From Stenomitos rutilans HA7619-LM2 (GTDB lineage Bacteria > Cyanobacteriota > Cyanobacteriia > Leptolyngbyales > Leptolyngbyaceae), in the NCBI GenBank assembly GCA_019358945.1, contig JAHHIE010000020.1, forward strand, positions 35,542 through 99,541: 64,000 nt of DNA, given 5' to 3'. Position numbers and translations under genes: made by a program. Below are positions 9,681 through 19,793 of the stretch, piece after piece. The notes beneath the pieces were generated by a model. It was not told the origin of the DNA. It saw only the letters and a program-made list of their open reading frames with translations, and made no database searches. Within the stretch, counting starts at the first letter, position 1. Every line of letters starts with the position of its first letter.

Positions 9681-10934
9681 TTATTTAACCCGTGAGCGCC
9701 CTTTTATCGGACGAGGAGTACCACTGGATGAGGGACGTACAGCTTTGAAGGCCATCAGCGATCGCCCAACCCACCGCGACCCCTGTTGAAGCGGCGTGAC
9801 CCAATCAAACACCCGCGCCTGTACAAAGCCTGATGTCGAACTGGTGCTTGTGAGGGGAGCGGATTTCTCCTTGGCTACCGATTTGATCTGCTTTGGCAAC
9901 AAACCCATCAACCCATCCGGTAGAAACAGCACTACGACCAGCAGAATAATACCAACGATCAACTGCCAGTCTTGCGTAACGCGATCGACCGAGTTTTGCA
10001 ACTGTCCCAGCAAAATGGCTGCAATTAGAGGGCCTACCAGCGTACCCCGTCCGCCTACCGCAACCCAAATCACCACCTGCGTCCCAAAGGCCACGCCCAA
10101 ATAAACGGGTGAGATGAAGCGATTCAACGGCACAAACAAGCCACCTGCAATACCCGCAATCCCAGCCGATAACGTCCAGACGAAGATCTTGAAGCTGGCA
10201 ACATCGTACCCCAGGTAAGAAATGCGCTTTTCGTTCTCTTTAATGGAACGCAGGATCAAACCGAAGTTTGATTGCGTTAACCACCAGCTTCCAGCCAGCA
10301 CACAGGAAGCAAAGATCAAAATCATAAAGTACAGACCGATCGGCGGAATGACTAAACCACCAAAGAGGGTGAGCTTAGAAACATCTGTAATGCCGTTTGT
10401 ACCTCCGGTATAAGCCTGTTGGCTCACAAAAAACGTCGTCAGCGCTGAGGCGATCGCCAGGGTAATGATGGTGATGTAAACCCCACTGACCTTAGACCGA
10501 AAAATGAACCAGCCGATAATGTAAGCAAAAGCCGCTGGAAGCGCCACCATTGCGATCGCCGCAATGGGAAAGAACTGCAACGGCGCAATAAACCACGGCA
10601 ACTCTTTCAACCCATTCCAAACCATAAAGTCTGGCAATGTGCCCCCATAGTTATTGGCAGTGGCAGAGAGATTTAACTTCAGGTAGTACGCCATCGCATA
10701 CCCGCCCAGCGTGAAGAAAACGCCGTGAGCAAAGCTGAGAATGCCCGTGAAGCCCCAGACCAAATCTAGCGAAATCGCCAGTACGCCAAATAGGAGTAAC
10801 TTCGCCATCAAGTTGGCTTGAAACTCGCCCGCGACAAACGGCAGAATGGCGAGAATCAAAAAACCAATGCCCCCGATCGCCAGTAGCTTAACTGGCACGG
10901 TTGATTGCCGCAGCCGACCCATTACCTCTGTCAC
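9681..10934 (-). CDS. urtC: Urea ABC transporter permease UrtC
   Basis: 417 aa LivM-like permease (LVWGFTGILSFAHGVFFTLGGYAMAYYLKL). Confidence 0.93.
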   Translation of the reverse strand: MTEVMGRLRQSTVPVKLLAIGGIGFLILAILPFVAGEFQANLMAKLLLFGVLAISLDLVWGFTGILSFAHGVFFTLGGYAMAYYLKLNLSATANNYGGTLPDFMVWNGLKELPWFIAPLQFFPIAAIAMVALPAAFAYIIGWFIFRSKVSGVYITIITLAIASALTTFFVSQQAYTGGTNGITDVSKLTLFGGLVIPPIGLYFMILIFASCVLAGSWWLTQSNFGLILRSIKENEKRISYLGYDVASFKIFVWTLSAGIAGIAGGLFVPLNRFISPVYLGVAFGTQVVIWVAVGGRGTLVGPLIAAILLGQLQNSVDRVTQDWQLIVGIILLVVVLFLPDGLMGLLPKQIKSVAKEKSAPLTSTSSTSGFVQARVFDWVTPLQQGSRWVGRSLMAFKAVRPSSSGTPRPIKGRSRVK

Positions 10935-10961
10935 GTTGAAATCTCCCTACATTGATAATCT

Positions 10962-11909
10962 CTAAGCTCGCTTCTGCACCGTAAACAGACCTTCAGGACG
11001 GTAGCGAATCAGCACAATCACCGAAAAGAGCACAATCACTCGTGCTACAGGGTCGTTCAGCAAATAAGCGATCGCTGAGTTCGCTTCCCCAATCAGCAAT
11101 GAACCTGCGAGTACACCGATTAATTTGTCTACACCACCCGTTACCACCGTCATCCAGGCATCCACCAGGTAATCTTGTCCCATCGGCGGTGCAACACTCT
11201 TGAGGGATGAAATGACCGACCCTGCAATGCCTGCCAGACCACAACCATAGGCAAATGTCACCATATCCACCAGGCTCGTGTTGACACCCAGGCAACGGGT
11301 CATCTCACGGTTCTGTGTGACGGCACGAATTTGACGACCCAGGGATGTTTTATAGAGCAAGAAGGCCGTCAATCCCAACAGAACCAGTGCGACAAAAATG
11401 ATAAAGAGTCGGTAGTAGGAAATTTCAACTGACTGGCCGCCCGCCTTGAAAAGTGACAGGTTGCCCTTAATATACGGTGGCGCTTTCACATACTTGAGTT
11501 GCGCCGTAAAGATGAGTTTGACAATGCCTTGCAGCACAATGCTGAGTCCCCACGTTGCCAGCAGCGTCTCCAGCGGTCGCCCGTAGAGCTTGCGGATGAT
11601 GGTCAGCTCCACGATCGCGCCAATGATGGCTGTCAGCAAAAACGCGAAGGGAATGGTGAGCAACAAATCCATCTTGAAGTTTTTCTGAAGCACAAACGTG
11701 GTGTAAGCGCCCAACATAATGAATTCACCATGCGCCAGATTGATGATGCGCATGACTCCAAAGGTGATAGCCAACCCCAAACCCGTGAGCAGCAAAATAC
11801 CGACAATGCCAATACCATTCAAAAGCTGATTGGCAAAGGCGATCGGGTCAATGCTTTTGGCAGGTGGAGATGACTGTGCCAGGTATACCAGAGACGAAAC
11901 AAAATCCAT
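10962..11909 (-). CDS. urtB: Urea ABC transporter permease UrtB
   Basis: LivH-like permease (GLAITFGVMRIINLAHGEFIMLGAY), urt gene order. Confidence 0.93.
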   Translation of the reverse strand: MDFVSSLVYLAQSSPPAKSIDPIAFANQLLNGIGIVGILLLTGLGLAITFGVMRIINLAHGEFIMLGAYTTFVLQKNFKMDLLLTIPFAFLLTAIIGAIVELTIIRKLYGRPLETLLATWGLSIVLQGIVKLIFTAQLKYVKAPPYIKGNLSLFKAGGQSVEISYYRLFIIFVALVLLGLTAFLLYKTSLGRQIRAVTQNREMTRCLGVNTSLVDMVTFAYGCGLAGIAGSVISSLKSVAPPMGQDYLVDAWMTVVTGGVDKLIGVLAGSLLIGEANSAIAYLLNDPVARVIVLFSVIVLIRYRPEGLFTVQKRA

Positions 11910-11941
11910 GACCCCCTACTTCGCCAAAACGGCATCTATAC

Positions 11942-12001
11942 CATCAGTCTCAGTAACATCAGTCTCAGTAACATCAGTCCCAGCAAGACTCAGTCCCAGT
12001 C
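11942..12001. repeat. 15-bp tandem repeat x4 in the urtA-urtB intergenic region
   Basis: CATCAGTCTCAGTAA, CATCAGTCTCAGTAA, CATCAGTCCCAGCAA, GACTCAGTCCCAGTC. Confidence 0.85.
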
Positions 12002-12054
12002 AAAGAAGCCCGACCAGAGGCGATCCCATCTAGTCAGGCACAAACTTAACCGTG

Positions 12055-13455
12055 CTAAGCCTGCTTCAGAAACTCAGCTGGAATGTCTTTCTTGGTTTCC
12101 ACAGTGGGGTTGCTGCGATCGTCCGGTGTCTTATGCTTGCACAGACGACCCTTGTAGAGCGCCTGACTCCAGGGAATTGGCTTCACCGCTGCTTTCGTTG
12201 CAAAGACGATTTCTGCTTGTCCGTCAGACTTCCACTTACCAATGCGGGAGTACAAATAGGTGTGGTAGTTGTCTGGATCCACTTTCACCGTACCCTGTGG
12301 TGCCTTAAACTCTTGTCCACGAGTCGCTTCACGCAGGTTGGCAGTGGTCAGTTCCTTACCTTCACCCATCGCTTTCTCCATCGCTTGCGCCATGAAAAAT
12401 GTCTGAAGATAAGCCGCTTCCATCACACCGTTGGTCACACGGTCTTGCCCAAATTTTGCTTTGAACTGTTCCACAAACGCTTTGTTTTCAGGCGTCTCAA
12501 CCGACTGGAAATAATTAAAGCTGGTGTAGTGCCCTTCGGCGAACTCAGAACCCATCGCCAAAATTTCTTCTTCTGTGGTGGGGTACGCCATGATGGGCGT
12601 GTCTGCCGACGTCAAACCCGCATCTTTGTACTGCTTGTAAAAGGCAGGAATACTGTCACCTACCAGATTGCTCAACACAAAATCGGGCTTTGCCTGCTTG
12701 ATCTTGTTGATGATGGTGATGAATTCGGTGGTGCCCAGTGCGGCGTATTCGTCACCGACTACTTCGCCGCCAGCTTTCACCAGTTCTGCCTTGGCGATCC
12801 GATTACTTTCTTTAGGGTAGATGTAGTCAGAACCGATAAAGAAGCCTTTTTTCCCAAAGTTCTTAGCGCAGTATGGAATGGAGTCTGTGATCTGCTGGTT
12901 TGGTGCAGCACCCGTGTAGATGACGTTGGAGCTACACTCGTTGCCTTCGTAATACACCGGGTAGTACAGCATTTTGTCTTTCTCTTCAAAGACAGGCAGC
13001 ACAGACTTGCGGCTGGCAGAAGTGTAGCAGCCCAAAACGCAAACTACTTTGTCTTCATCGATCAAGCGCTTGGACATCTGGTTGTACAAGTCCCAGTTGG
13101 AGTCTGGGTTTACAACCACCATGTCAAGCTTTTTGCCTTTAATGCCCTGCTTGCCAGCCCAAGGGCCTTTGCCTTCATTGATTTGCTCGATCGCCAGGAA
13201 GGTCGCGTCTTGCAGAGACTTCTCTACAATGGCGATCGACCCTGTGGTGGAGTACATCACCCCAACCTTGATGCCGTCACCGGATGCGGTCGATGCTACT
13301 GGGCTAGCACCCGGTGAAGCAGAGGTTTCAGCCGTTGGAGCGCCGCCACTCGAACAGGCAGCGACGATACTAGAGCCAAGTGCAAGCGAACCATACTGGA
13401 TAAACCGGCGACGATTCATACCACCCAGTATGAACAGGGGCTGACGCGACTTCAT
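12055..13455 (-). CDS. urtA: Urea ABC transporter substrate-binding protein UrtA
   Basis: NRRRFIQYGSLALGSSIVAACSSGG signal, IKVGVMYSTTGSIAIVE; start set at MKSRQP because AAGGAGA lies upstream of that ATG. Confidence 0.93.
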   Translation of the reverse strand: MKSRQPLFILGGMNRRRFIQYGSLALGSSIVAACSSGGAPTAETSASPGASPVASTASGDGIKVGVMYSTTGSIAIVEKSLQDATFLAIEQINEGKGPWAGKQGIKGKKLDMVVVNPDSNWDLYNQMSKRLIDEDKVVCVLGCYTSASRKSVLPVFEEKDKMLYYPVYYEGNECSSNVIYTGAAPNQQITDSIPYCAKNFGKKGFFIGSDYIYPKESNRIAKAELVKAGGEVVGDEYAALGTTEFITIINKIKQAKPDFVLSNLVGDSIPAFYKQYKDAGLTSADTPIMAYPTTEEEILAMGSEFAEGHYTSFNYFQSVETPENKAFVEQFKAKFGQDRVTNGVMEAAYLQTFFMAQAMEKAMGEGKELTTANLREATRGQEFKAPQGTVKVDPDNYHTYLYSRIGKWKSDGQAEIVFATKAAVKPIPWSQALYKGRLCKHKTPDDRSNPTVETKKDIPAEFLKQA

Positions 13456-13580
13456 GAAGCAATTCTCCTTACCGTTTAAAGCACTTATCTGCACAAGCTA
13501 AGGAAGCAAAGACAACATCGGCGCTCGTCAGCCGTTGTTAATTCGTTCCGCGTATAGATGGAGTGCTGCAATACTGTGTG

Positions 13581-13622
13581 ATATTAGAGTTACGACTGCA
13601 TGGTATTTGTATTGGATTATAC
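13581..13622 (-). promoter_or_regulatory. NtcA-activated promoter of urtA
   Basis: GTATAATCCAATAC (perfect GTA-N8-TAC, 13609-13622) followed after exactly 22 nt by TAATAT (-10, 13581-13586) on the minus strand. Confidence 0.85.
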
Positions 13623-13646
13623 AAACTGTGGTCGTGGACTCACAAT

Positions 13647-14252
13647 TCATCTGCAGGGCGGTAAATTGGCAACCAGAAAGTCAATCACGATCGGTAGCCC
13701 GTCCTGAGTTTTAAGATTAGAAAACACAAAAGGCTTGGCACCCCGCATTTTTCTCGCATCTCGATCCATCACGTCTAGATCGGCACCCACATAAGGAGCT
13801 AGATCAATCTTATTGATGATTAAAAGATCAGACTTTGTAATACCCGGCCCACCTTTACGGGGAATTTTGTCGCCGCCCGCTACATCAATAACGTAAATGG
13901 TGAGATCGACTAATTCGGGGCTGAACGTGGCTGCCAGGTTGTCTCCCCCACTTTCGACAAACACCAGATCGAGATTGAGAAAGTGTTGCTCCAATTCTTC
14001 GATCGCCGCCAGGTTCATCGACGCATCCTCCCGAATCGCAGTATGAGGACAGCCACCCGTTTCCACACCACGAATGCGATCGCCCTCCAACGCCTGACTC
14101 CGCACCAAAAACTGCGCGTCTTCCTGGGTATAAATATCATTGGTGACGACGGCTAAATGGTAGCGATCGCGCATCGTTTTGCACAATGCCTCCACCAGCG
14201 CTGTTTTACCAGACCCGACTGGCCCTGCCACTCCCACTCGAAATGCGCTCAT
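13647..14252 (-). CDS. ureG: Urease accessory GTPase UreG
   Basis: 201 aa; [19 protein letters not shown]-loop, [29 protein letters not shown]. Confidence 0.95.
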   Translation of the reverse strand: MSAFRVGVAGPVGSGKTALVEALCKTMRDRYHLAVVTNDIYTQEDAQFLVRSQALEGDRIRGVETGGCPHTAIREDASMNLAAIEELEQHFLNLDLVFVESGGDNLAATFSPELVDLTIYVIDVAGGDKIPRKGGPGITKSDLLIINKIDLAPYVGADLDVMDRDARKMRGAKPFVFSNLKTQDGLPIVIDFLVANLPPCR

Positions 14253-14283
14253 AGGATTTCACGACCTGTAACGTTCTGCTTTC

Positions 14284-15375
14284 TTAACTAGCTCTAGCAA
14301 TCTGCGCAGTGTAAATATCTTTGAGAATGGCTGGCAAATCGTACTGATATTGCCAGTTGGGATAGTGCGACTGGAACTTCCGTACATCGGAAATATACCA
14401 GATGTGATCGCCAGAGCGGTTGTCTTCCGCATAGGTGTATTGCAGCTTTTTGCCAGACATCGCTTCACAAATGGCGATCGCTTCTAGCATGGAACAATTG
14501 CTATGGCGCGCCCCCCCAATGTTGTACACTTCTCCACAGCGAGGATTTTGGTAGAAGTGGTAGAAAGCATTGACTAAATCATTGCTGTGAATGTTGTCTC
14601 TAACCTGTTTGCCCTTGTAGCCAAAGATGGTGTACGGTTCCGACGCGATCGTGCATTTCATTAAGTACGCGAGAAAGCCGTGTAACTTGGCTCCTGAGTG
14701 GGAAGGCCCGGTAAGACAACCGCCTCGGAAGCTAGCCGTCTTCATGTCAAAGTAGCGCCCATACTCTTGCACCAACACATCTGCTGCCACTTTCGACGCA
14801 CCAAAAAGCGAGTGTTTAGACTGGTCGATCGACATAGATTCGTCGATACCAATCCAATAGGGATGATCGGTAGCAATTTCCCAACGGGACTCTTGTTCTG
14901 CTAATGGCAACAGGTTTGGCGTGTCGCCATACACTTTGTTGGTAGAAGTAAAGATAAATACTGCATCAGGGCAGTGCTGCCTCGTGGCTTCTAACAGCAC
15001 CAGCGTACCATTTGCATTCACGGTAAAATCCATATGCGGATCGCTAGCAGCCCAATCATGGGACGGCTGTGCAGCCGTATGGATGATCAGGTCGATCACG
15101 CCAGCATGGTCTTTAAAGATGGCTTCGATTGCATCACGATCGCGAATGTCCAGGTCGTAGTGATGATACTGGTCGCCATACTTGTCTTTGAGGACGTTAC
15201 GATTCCACTGCGTTGAAGCCGCTTGCCCAAAAAAGTAAGCACGCAAATCATTATCAATGCCAATCACATGGAACCCCAAGCGTGCAAAGAAATGCACCGA
15301 CTCAGACCCAATTAATCCAGCAGAACCCGTAACTAAGACTGTAGGCATACCTGAACACTCTTTATCAATACTCAA
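14284..15375 (-). CDS. NAD-dependent epimerase/dehydratase (CDP-paratose 2-epimerase-like)
   Basis: Extended [35 protein letters not shown]. Confidence 0.82.
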   Translation of the reverse strand: MSIDKECSGMPTVLVTGSAGLIGSESVHFFARLGFHVIGIDNDLRAYFFGQAASTQWNRNVLKDKYGDQYHHYDLDIRDRDAIEAIFKDHAGVIDLIIHTAAQPSHDWAASDPHMDFTVNANGTLVLLEATRQHCPDAVFIFTSTNKVYGDTPNLLPLAEQESRWEIATDHPYWIGIDESMSIDQSKHSLFGASKVAADVLVQEYGRYFDMKTASFRGGCLTGPSHSGAKLHGFLAYLMKCTIASEPYTIFGYKGKQVRDNIHSNDLVNAFYHFYQNPRCGEVYNIGGARHSNCSMLEAIAICEAMSGKKLQYTYAEDNRSGDHIWYISDVRKFQSHYPNWQYQYDLPAILKDIYTAQIARAS

Positions 15376-15415
15376 TGCAAAGTATCAATACCTTACAATT
15401 AAACCGTTAAAATCT

Positions 15416-17686
15416 CTACGACGTTTCAGGTAGAGTCTTCGTGTGAGGCTCTATAACCGCGATCGTGTCAGTAAAAGATGCCTGCATGATCCGTCTTAAA
15501 GTTTGGCTAATACTAAGTAGGCAAACAACCGCGACCCCTGACAGAAAAAGATTGGGAGCCGTCAGAAGATATCCTTGCATACTCCAGGAGGGTGCGAGTA
15601 CCCAATTGATGACAAACCAGAGAGCTTGAAGCGCAAGTACAGCGTACACCAGCAGTTGAGGCAATCGAGTTATCACACCAGCTAACCCAATGAATAAGAG
15701 GATCACCGTGGCATAGGAGCCTTGATGAAGAATCGTCGTAGCAGGCCCAAACATGACCAGAACCCAAAACAAAAGGCTAAAAACACTCACTCCCAAGACA
15801 AGAGAGATAGGTTTAATTTGTGGCGACAGCTTGGTTCGTTTCAGTAATAAGATGGCGCACCAAAGAAACCACCCAAGATTCAAAAGACCAAGGCTTCTGG
15901 TGAGATGAAAAAACTCTTTCTCACGAGTTAATTTGGGAGACAGCATCCCTGTCTCTGGACTAGCGGCAAGTATCTTTAAATTCTCCCACTTGTTATTAGC
16001 AATCTGAGCCAAGCTCAAGCGGTTATAAGAGTCTTTAATAGCCTGTATGGTTGAACGAGAATCGATTTGAACCACGCCTGCAATGTGCCATTTTGCTAAA
16101 CGATTGCCAGGTGGCTCATAAAATTTCTGATAGGCTGACCACGGTGCAAGCAACAGGCCAAAGACTAAACAGCCAAGCACGATCTGGTGCCTCTTTGGGA
16201 AAGAGCGTGGCCTGATCAGCATGAGCACGATCGCGGGCAAGGTAAACACTACCCCTCCGTGCGATAACATCCCCAACGCCGCACTACCCGCTGCTAGCCC
16301 ACACTCAAGGGTTGAGGGACGACGCGACTCCAATACTGACGAGAGCAACAGCGTGAAGGCAAGGACAACGAACGCGGCGGCTAGTAATTTGGGCCAAACG
16401 TAGACACTATTGAAGAAAAAGAAACCGGAGCCGATCGAAAACGCCAGCGTTAGAGCGATCTGCCATCCTGAAAAAGTCAAGCGGCGGCACAGTGCCCACA
16501 TCGTCGCAACCCAGGAGCATTGCGCGATCGTGCTCAGGATTTGGTAATGTAGCCCTCTTGCCCCACTTAAAAATGAGAGGGGGCGCTGTACCAGCATGAT
16601 GCCTGTTTGCAGCGGTGGGCGATCGCTGCTCAGCCATTCACCCAGCAAGGGGCGAGGATCTTTACCGTCATAGAGGCGATCGGCAAAGAGTTTGGGCAAC
16701 ACGTTGTCTGGAGGAAAGCCATCAAAAAAGCGAACTTGAGCCACCATTTCTGGTACGACACCCAGATTGATTGTGTAGAGGATGGCGGTATACCCCAGAC
16801 CTACCAGCAGCATTAATAAGAGAGGCCATGCAAGATCTGGAGTGGCAAGAAACAAGTGCATCTTTCGTTGACGACCCCAGGCGATGCCTACAACGGTTGC
16901 CAAAAGTATACAAACGCTAAGGCCTGTACCGAGATTGGCGTTGAGCAGGTAAACCCAGAACGTTGCATAGCCAATCAGCGCATTGATCGCCATTGCCAGG
17001 ATGACGGTTAACGCAGGGTGAAGCGTGCCACGTTGCACCAGGACTTTAGCAAGCAGCAACCCTGGGGTAAGAAACAGAGCAAAGTAAAGCAAATAGAGGG
17101 GCACTAACCCGATCGCCGACCATTGCCGACCCAGGAAACTCAGAAAGCTCACCTGCAACGGCGAACTCACGCCCAGCCAGCCTTGAGCCTTTTGGCTACC
17201 GTCAATAGCAATGACCTTGATTAGTTGGTTGCGCCAGTCCAGCGGCAACACCCAGTACAATTCTTGCCATCGCTGACCTAAAGGCGGTAGACGCAAGTCA
17301 CGCTGTTCTCTGGTCGAGATGCGCTCAATCAGTAGCCTATTGCCGTCCGTAGAGGGTTCGCCTGAAACAAAGAGACTCAACAACAGCGGTGCTGGAAAAG
17401 AGGGTGACATGAGTTGACCTGTCTGTCGATCGCCCTGAGTCCACGAACCCCAAAGAACAATCCCTTCACCTCGTTTTTTCAGCGTTTGAACCGTACTTTT
17501 TCTGACCTCAGGACTGCCATTCAAGGCAAACTGGCCTGTGACGACATACCCAGATCGGCTCGGTGCTAGGACACGATCGCTCCCACAGATGACGGTCAGC
17601 GTTACACCAACCAGCACAACGCCCAGGCACACTAGCCCCAAAGCTCTTATCAGGAGTGGATGGCATCGAAGCATTTGAATCGGCAT
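15416..17686 (-). CDS. Large polytopic membrane protein, putative GT-C-type glycosyltransferase
   Basis: Many TM segments; start moved from 17779 to an internal Met (MPIQMLRCH) to avoid overlap with the upstream epimerase. Confidence 0.65.
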   Translation of the reverse strand: MPIQMLRCHPLLIRALGLVCLGVVLVGVTLTVICGSDRVLAPSRSGYVVTGQFALNGSPEVRKSTVQTLKKRGEGIVLWGSWTQGDRQTGQLMSPSFPAPLLLSLFVSGEPSTDGNRLLIERISTREQRDLRLPPLGQRWQELYWVLPLDWRNQLIKVIAIDGSQKAQGWLGVSSPLQVSFLSFLGRQWSAIGLVPLYLLYFALFLTPGLLLAKVLVQRGTLHPALTVILAMAINALIGYATFWVYLLNANLGTGLSVCILLATVVGIAWGRQRKMHLFLATPDLAWPLLLMLLVGLGYTAILYTINLGVVPEMVAQVRFFDGFPPDNVLPKLFADRLYDGKDPRPLLGEWLSSDRPPLQTGIMLVQRPLSFLSGARGLHYQILSTIAQCSWVATMWALCRRLTFSGWQIALTLAFSIGSGFFFFNSVYVWPKLLAAAFVVLAFTLLLSSVLESRRPSTLECGLAAGSAALGMLSHGGVVFTLPAIVLMLIRPRSFPKRHQIVLGCLVFGLLLAPWSAYQKFYEPPGNRLAKWHIAGVVQIDSRSTIQAIKDSYNRLSLAQIANNKWENLKILAASPETGMLSPKLTREKEFFHLTRSLGLLNLGWFLWCAILLLKRTKLSPQIKPISLVLGVSVFSLLFWVLVMFGPATTILHQGSYATVILLFIGLAGVITRLPQLLVYAVLALQALWFVINWVLAPSWSMQGYLLTAPNLFLSGVAVVCLLSISQTLRRIMQASFTDTIAVIEPHTKTLPETS

Positions 17687-17738
17687 ACGACCCTGCGAGT
17701 TCCTTAACGTCACGCTGAATTCGTTGCCGCAACCTTCG

Positions 17739-18806
17739 TCACCCCAGGACGGAGCGTAAAATCGCTTCGTTGTCAGCAATCCAGTGATAAATCGATCGGA
17801 GCGTTTCCTCTGGAGTCAGCTTCGGCTGCCAGCCTGTTTGCTGGATCACCTTCTGCGAATCGGTAATAAAAAGGGGCACATCACCGGGACGGTCTTCAAG
17901 GACAGACTGGATCGAAATCGTTTTTCCGGTAATCGCTTCGCAAAGCTGCGTCGTTTCAACCAGTGATAGACTACTGTTCGTGCCCCCACCCACATTGAAC
18001 ACTTCACCATCCAGAGCCGAAAAATGCGCTAACTGATACTCCACTAAACGGAGCAAATCATCAATGTGCAGCAGATCCCTTACCTGTTTGCCTGTGCCGC
18101 CAAAGCCGATATAGCTTAGCGCTTTTCCAAAATAATGCGCTGCCATCCAGAGGGTAAACACCCCTTGATCCACCTTTCCCATCTGCCACGGCCCAGTGAG
18201 AACGCCACAGCGGTTGACGATCGCAGGCATAGCGTATGCGTCCTGATACTCCGTGATCAGCAGTTCGGACGCTAGCTTGGTCGCACCGTAGAGCGATCGG
18301 GCACCGTCCAGACCAAAAGTTTCGGCAATGCCATTGGGCGAAACACCTGCTAATGCCTGCTCCGGAGTTAGCTCAAAGCGAGTGGCACCTTCTTTCAAGG
18401 TCAGCGACTTCAGCGCCTGAATGGGATAAACCCGGCTGGTCGAGAGAAATAGCACCCGTGCCTGCGCCTGCCGTGCCAGTTCCAGAATGTTGATCGTCCC
18501 AATGAGGTTGGTTTGCAGGACGTATTGCGGCGAACTGAACCCGGCTAATACTGACGGTTCGGCTGAACAATCGATGATGGTCTGCACTGGAAATGCACTC
18601 GGCTCTAAGTCAGAAGGCGATCGCACATCGCCATGCACAAACGCAATATCCAGCTCTTTCAAACGCGATAGATTCAGCTCGGAGCCGCGTCGCCGTAAAT
18701 TATCGAGGCAGGTAATGTTCCAATCGGGATGGTATTGCTTTAGCCCGATCGCCAAAGCACTGCCTACAAACCCGGCACCACCCAAAATCAACACATGCTC
18801 AGGCAT
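17739..18806 (-). CDS. NAD-dependent epimerase/dehydratase (second RfbE-like)
   Basis: LILGGAGFVGSALA, SLYGATKLASELLITEY. Confidence 0.82.
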   Translation of the reverse strand: MPEHVLILGGAGFVGSALAIGLKQYHPDWNITCLDNLRRRGSELNLSRLKELDIAFVHGDVRSPSDLEPSAFPVQTIIDCSAEPSVLAGFSSPQYVLQTNLIGTINILELARQAQARVLFLSTSRVYPIQALKSLTLKEGATRFELTPEQALAGVSPNGIAETFGLDGARSLYGATKLASELLITEYQDAYAMPAIVNRCGVLTGPWQMGKVDQGVFTLWMAAHYFGKALSYIGFGGTGKQVRDLLHIDDLLRLVEYQLAHFSALDGEVFNVGGGTNSSLSLVETTQLCEAITGKTISIQSVLEDRPGDVPLFITDSQKVIQQTGWQPKLTPEETLRSIYHWIADNEAILRSVLG

Positions 18807-19572
18807 TCAGCTTTAACTCAGAAACAGCCGCCCGACCTTTGCTGCGGTGATAATCGCCCCGTGACAGGTACTTTTCCAACCAGATGTACAGCACAATAAA
18901 CAGATAACGACTGCCCATTTCTTTAATCTTGAGCTTGGAAATGCCCGTTTTGCGGTTATACCAGCGATTGGGAATAACGGCATAGGAAAAGCCACGCACG
19001 ATCGCCTTTAAGGGCAATTCAACCGTGAGATTAAAATGGTGGCTCAGAATCGGTTGTACCCCTTCGATCACATCACGCCGATAAAGCTTAAACGCATTGG
19101 TTGTGTCGTTGTAGTGCAACCGAAAGAGCACTTTGATGAACCAGTTTGCCAATCGGTTAATATACAGCTTGTGAATCGGATAATCGACAACCTTGCCGCC
19201 TTTAATGAAGCGAGAGCCAAACACGCAGTCATACCCTTCTAGCAGCTTGTAGTACCCTGCAATTAGATCGTTTGGATCGTCCGACGCATCAGCCATCACG
19301 ATCGCCACCGCATCGCCATCAAACTCTGCTAGGCCGCGACGAATTGCAAAGCCAAACCCATTAGGTGGTTGGTTACAGAGATAGCGCACGCTAGAAAAGT
19401 CTAAGGTCAACTGCTGACAAACGGATAAAGTATTGTCGCTGCTGTTGTCATTAATAATCAAAACTTCGTGATGAATTCTCTCTCGCTGTAGTATCTCAAC
19501 CAGAGCGCTCACCGTTCCATATAAACAATCCTGCTCGTTGTGAGCTGGAATCACGATCGATAGTTTCATCAC
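18799..19572 (-). CDS. Family 2 glycosyltransferase (dolichol-P-mannose synthase-like)
   Basis: LSIVIPAHNEQDCLYGTV, VIMADASDDPND; overlaps the next epimerase by 8 nt. Confidence 0.88.
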   Translation of the reverse strand: MMKLSIVIPAHNEQDCLYGTVSALVEILQRERIHHEVLIINDNSSDNTLSVCQQLTLDFSSVRYLCNQPPNGFGFAIRRGLAEFDGDAVAIVMADASDDPNDLIAGYYKLLEGYDCVFGSRFIKGGKVVDYPIHKLYINRLANWFIKVLFRLHYNDTTNAFKLYRRDVIEGVQPILSHHFNLTVELPLKAIVRGFSYAVIPNRWYNRKTGISKLKIKEMGSRYLFIVLYIWLEKYLSRGDYHRSKGRAAVSELKLNA

Positions 19573-19793
19573 TCCTCCGCGCCTTTGTCCTTGGTTTAGC
19601 CGTTTAAAGAGCTACTGTCCCACCACAACGTGCAATCATAACATCCACAATGCTTAGCAAGCGATAGCCTCAAAGATGATTGCCGCAGCGATGCCTTTAG
19701 GGTTCAGGGCTGATTAACTGACAAATCTTTTGACTGATTGCCCGCACCACCCTCACCCTAGCCGCTCTGGGAGCGGTGAGAGAGTCCTGTCAC

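Noticed and set aside
12052-13317. 421-aa plus-strand ORF
   Set aside because: Exactly antisense to urtA, low-complexity Phe/His-rich composition; shadow ORF.
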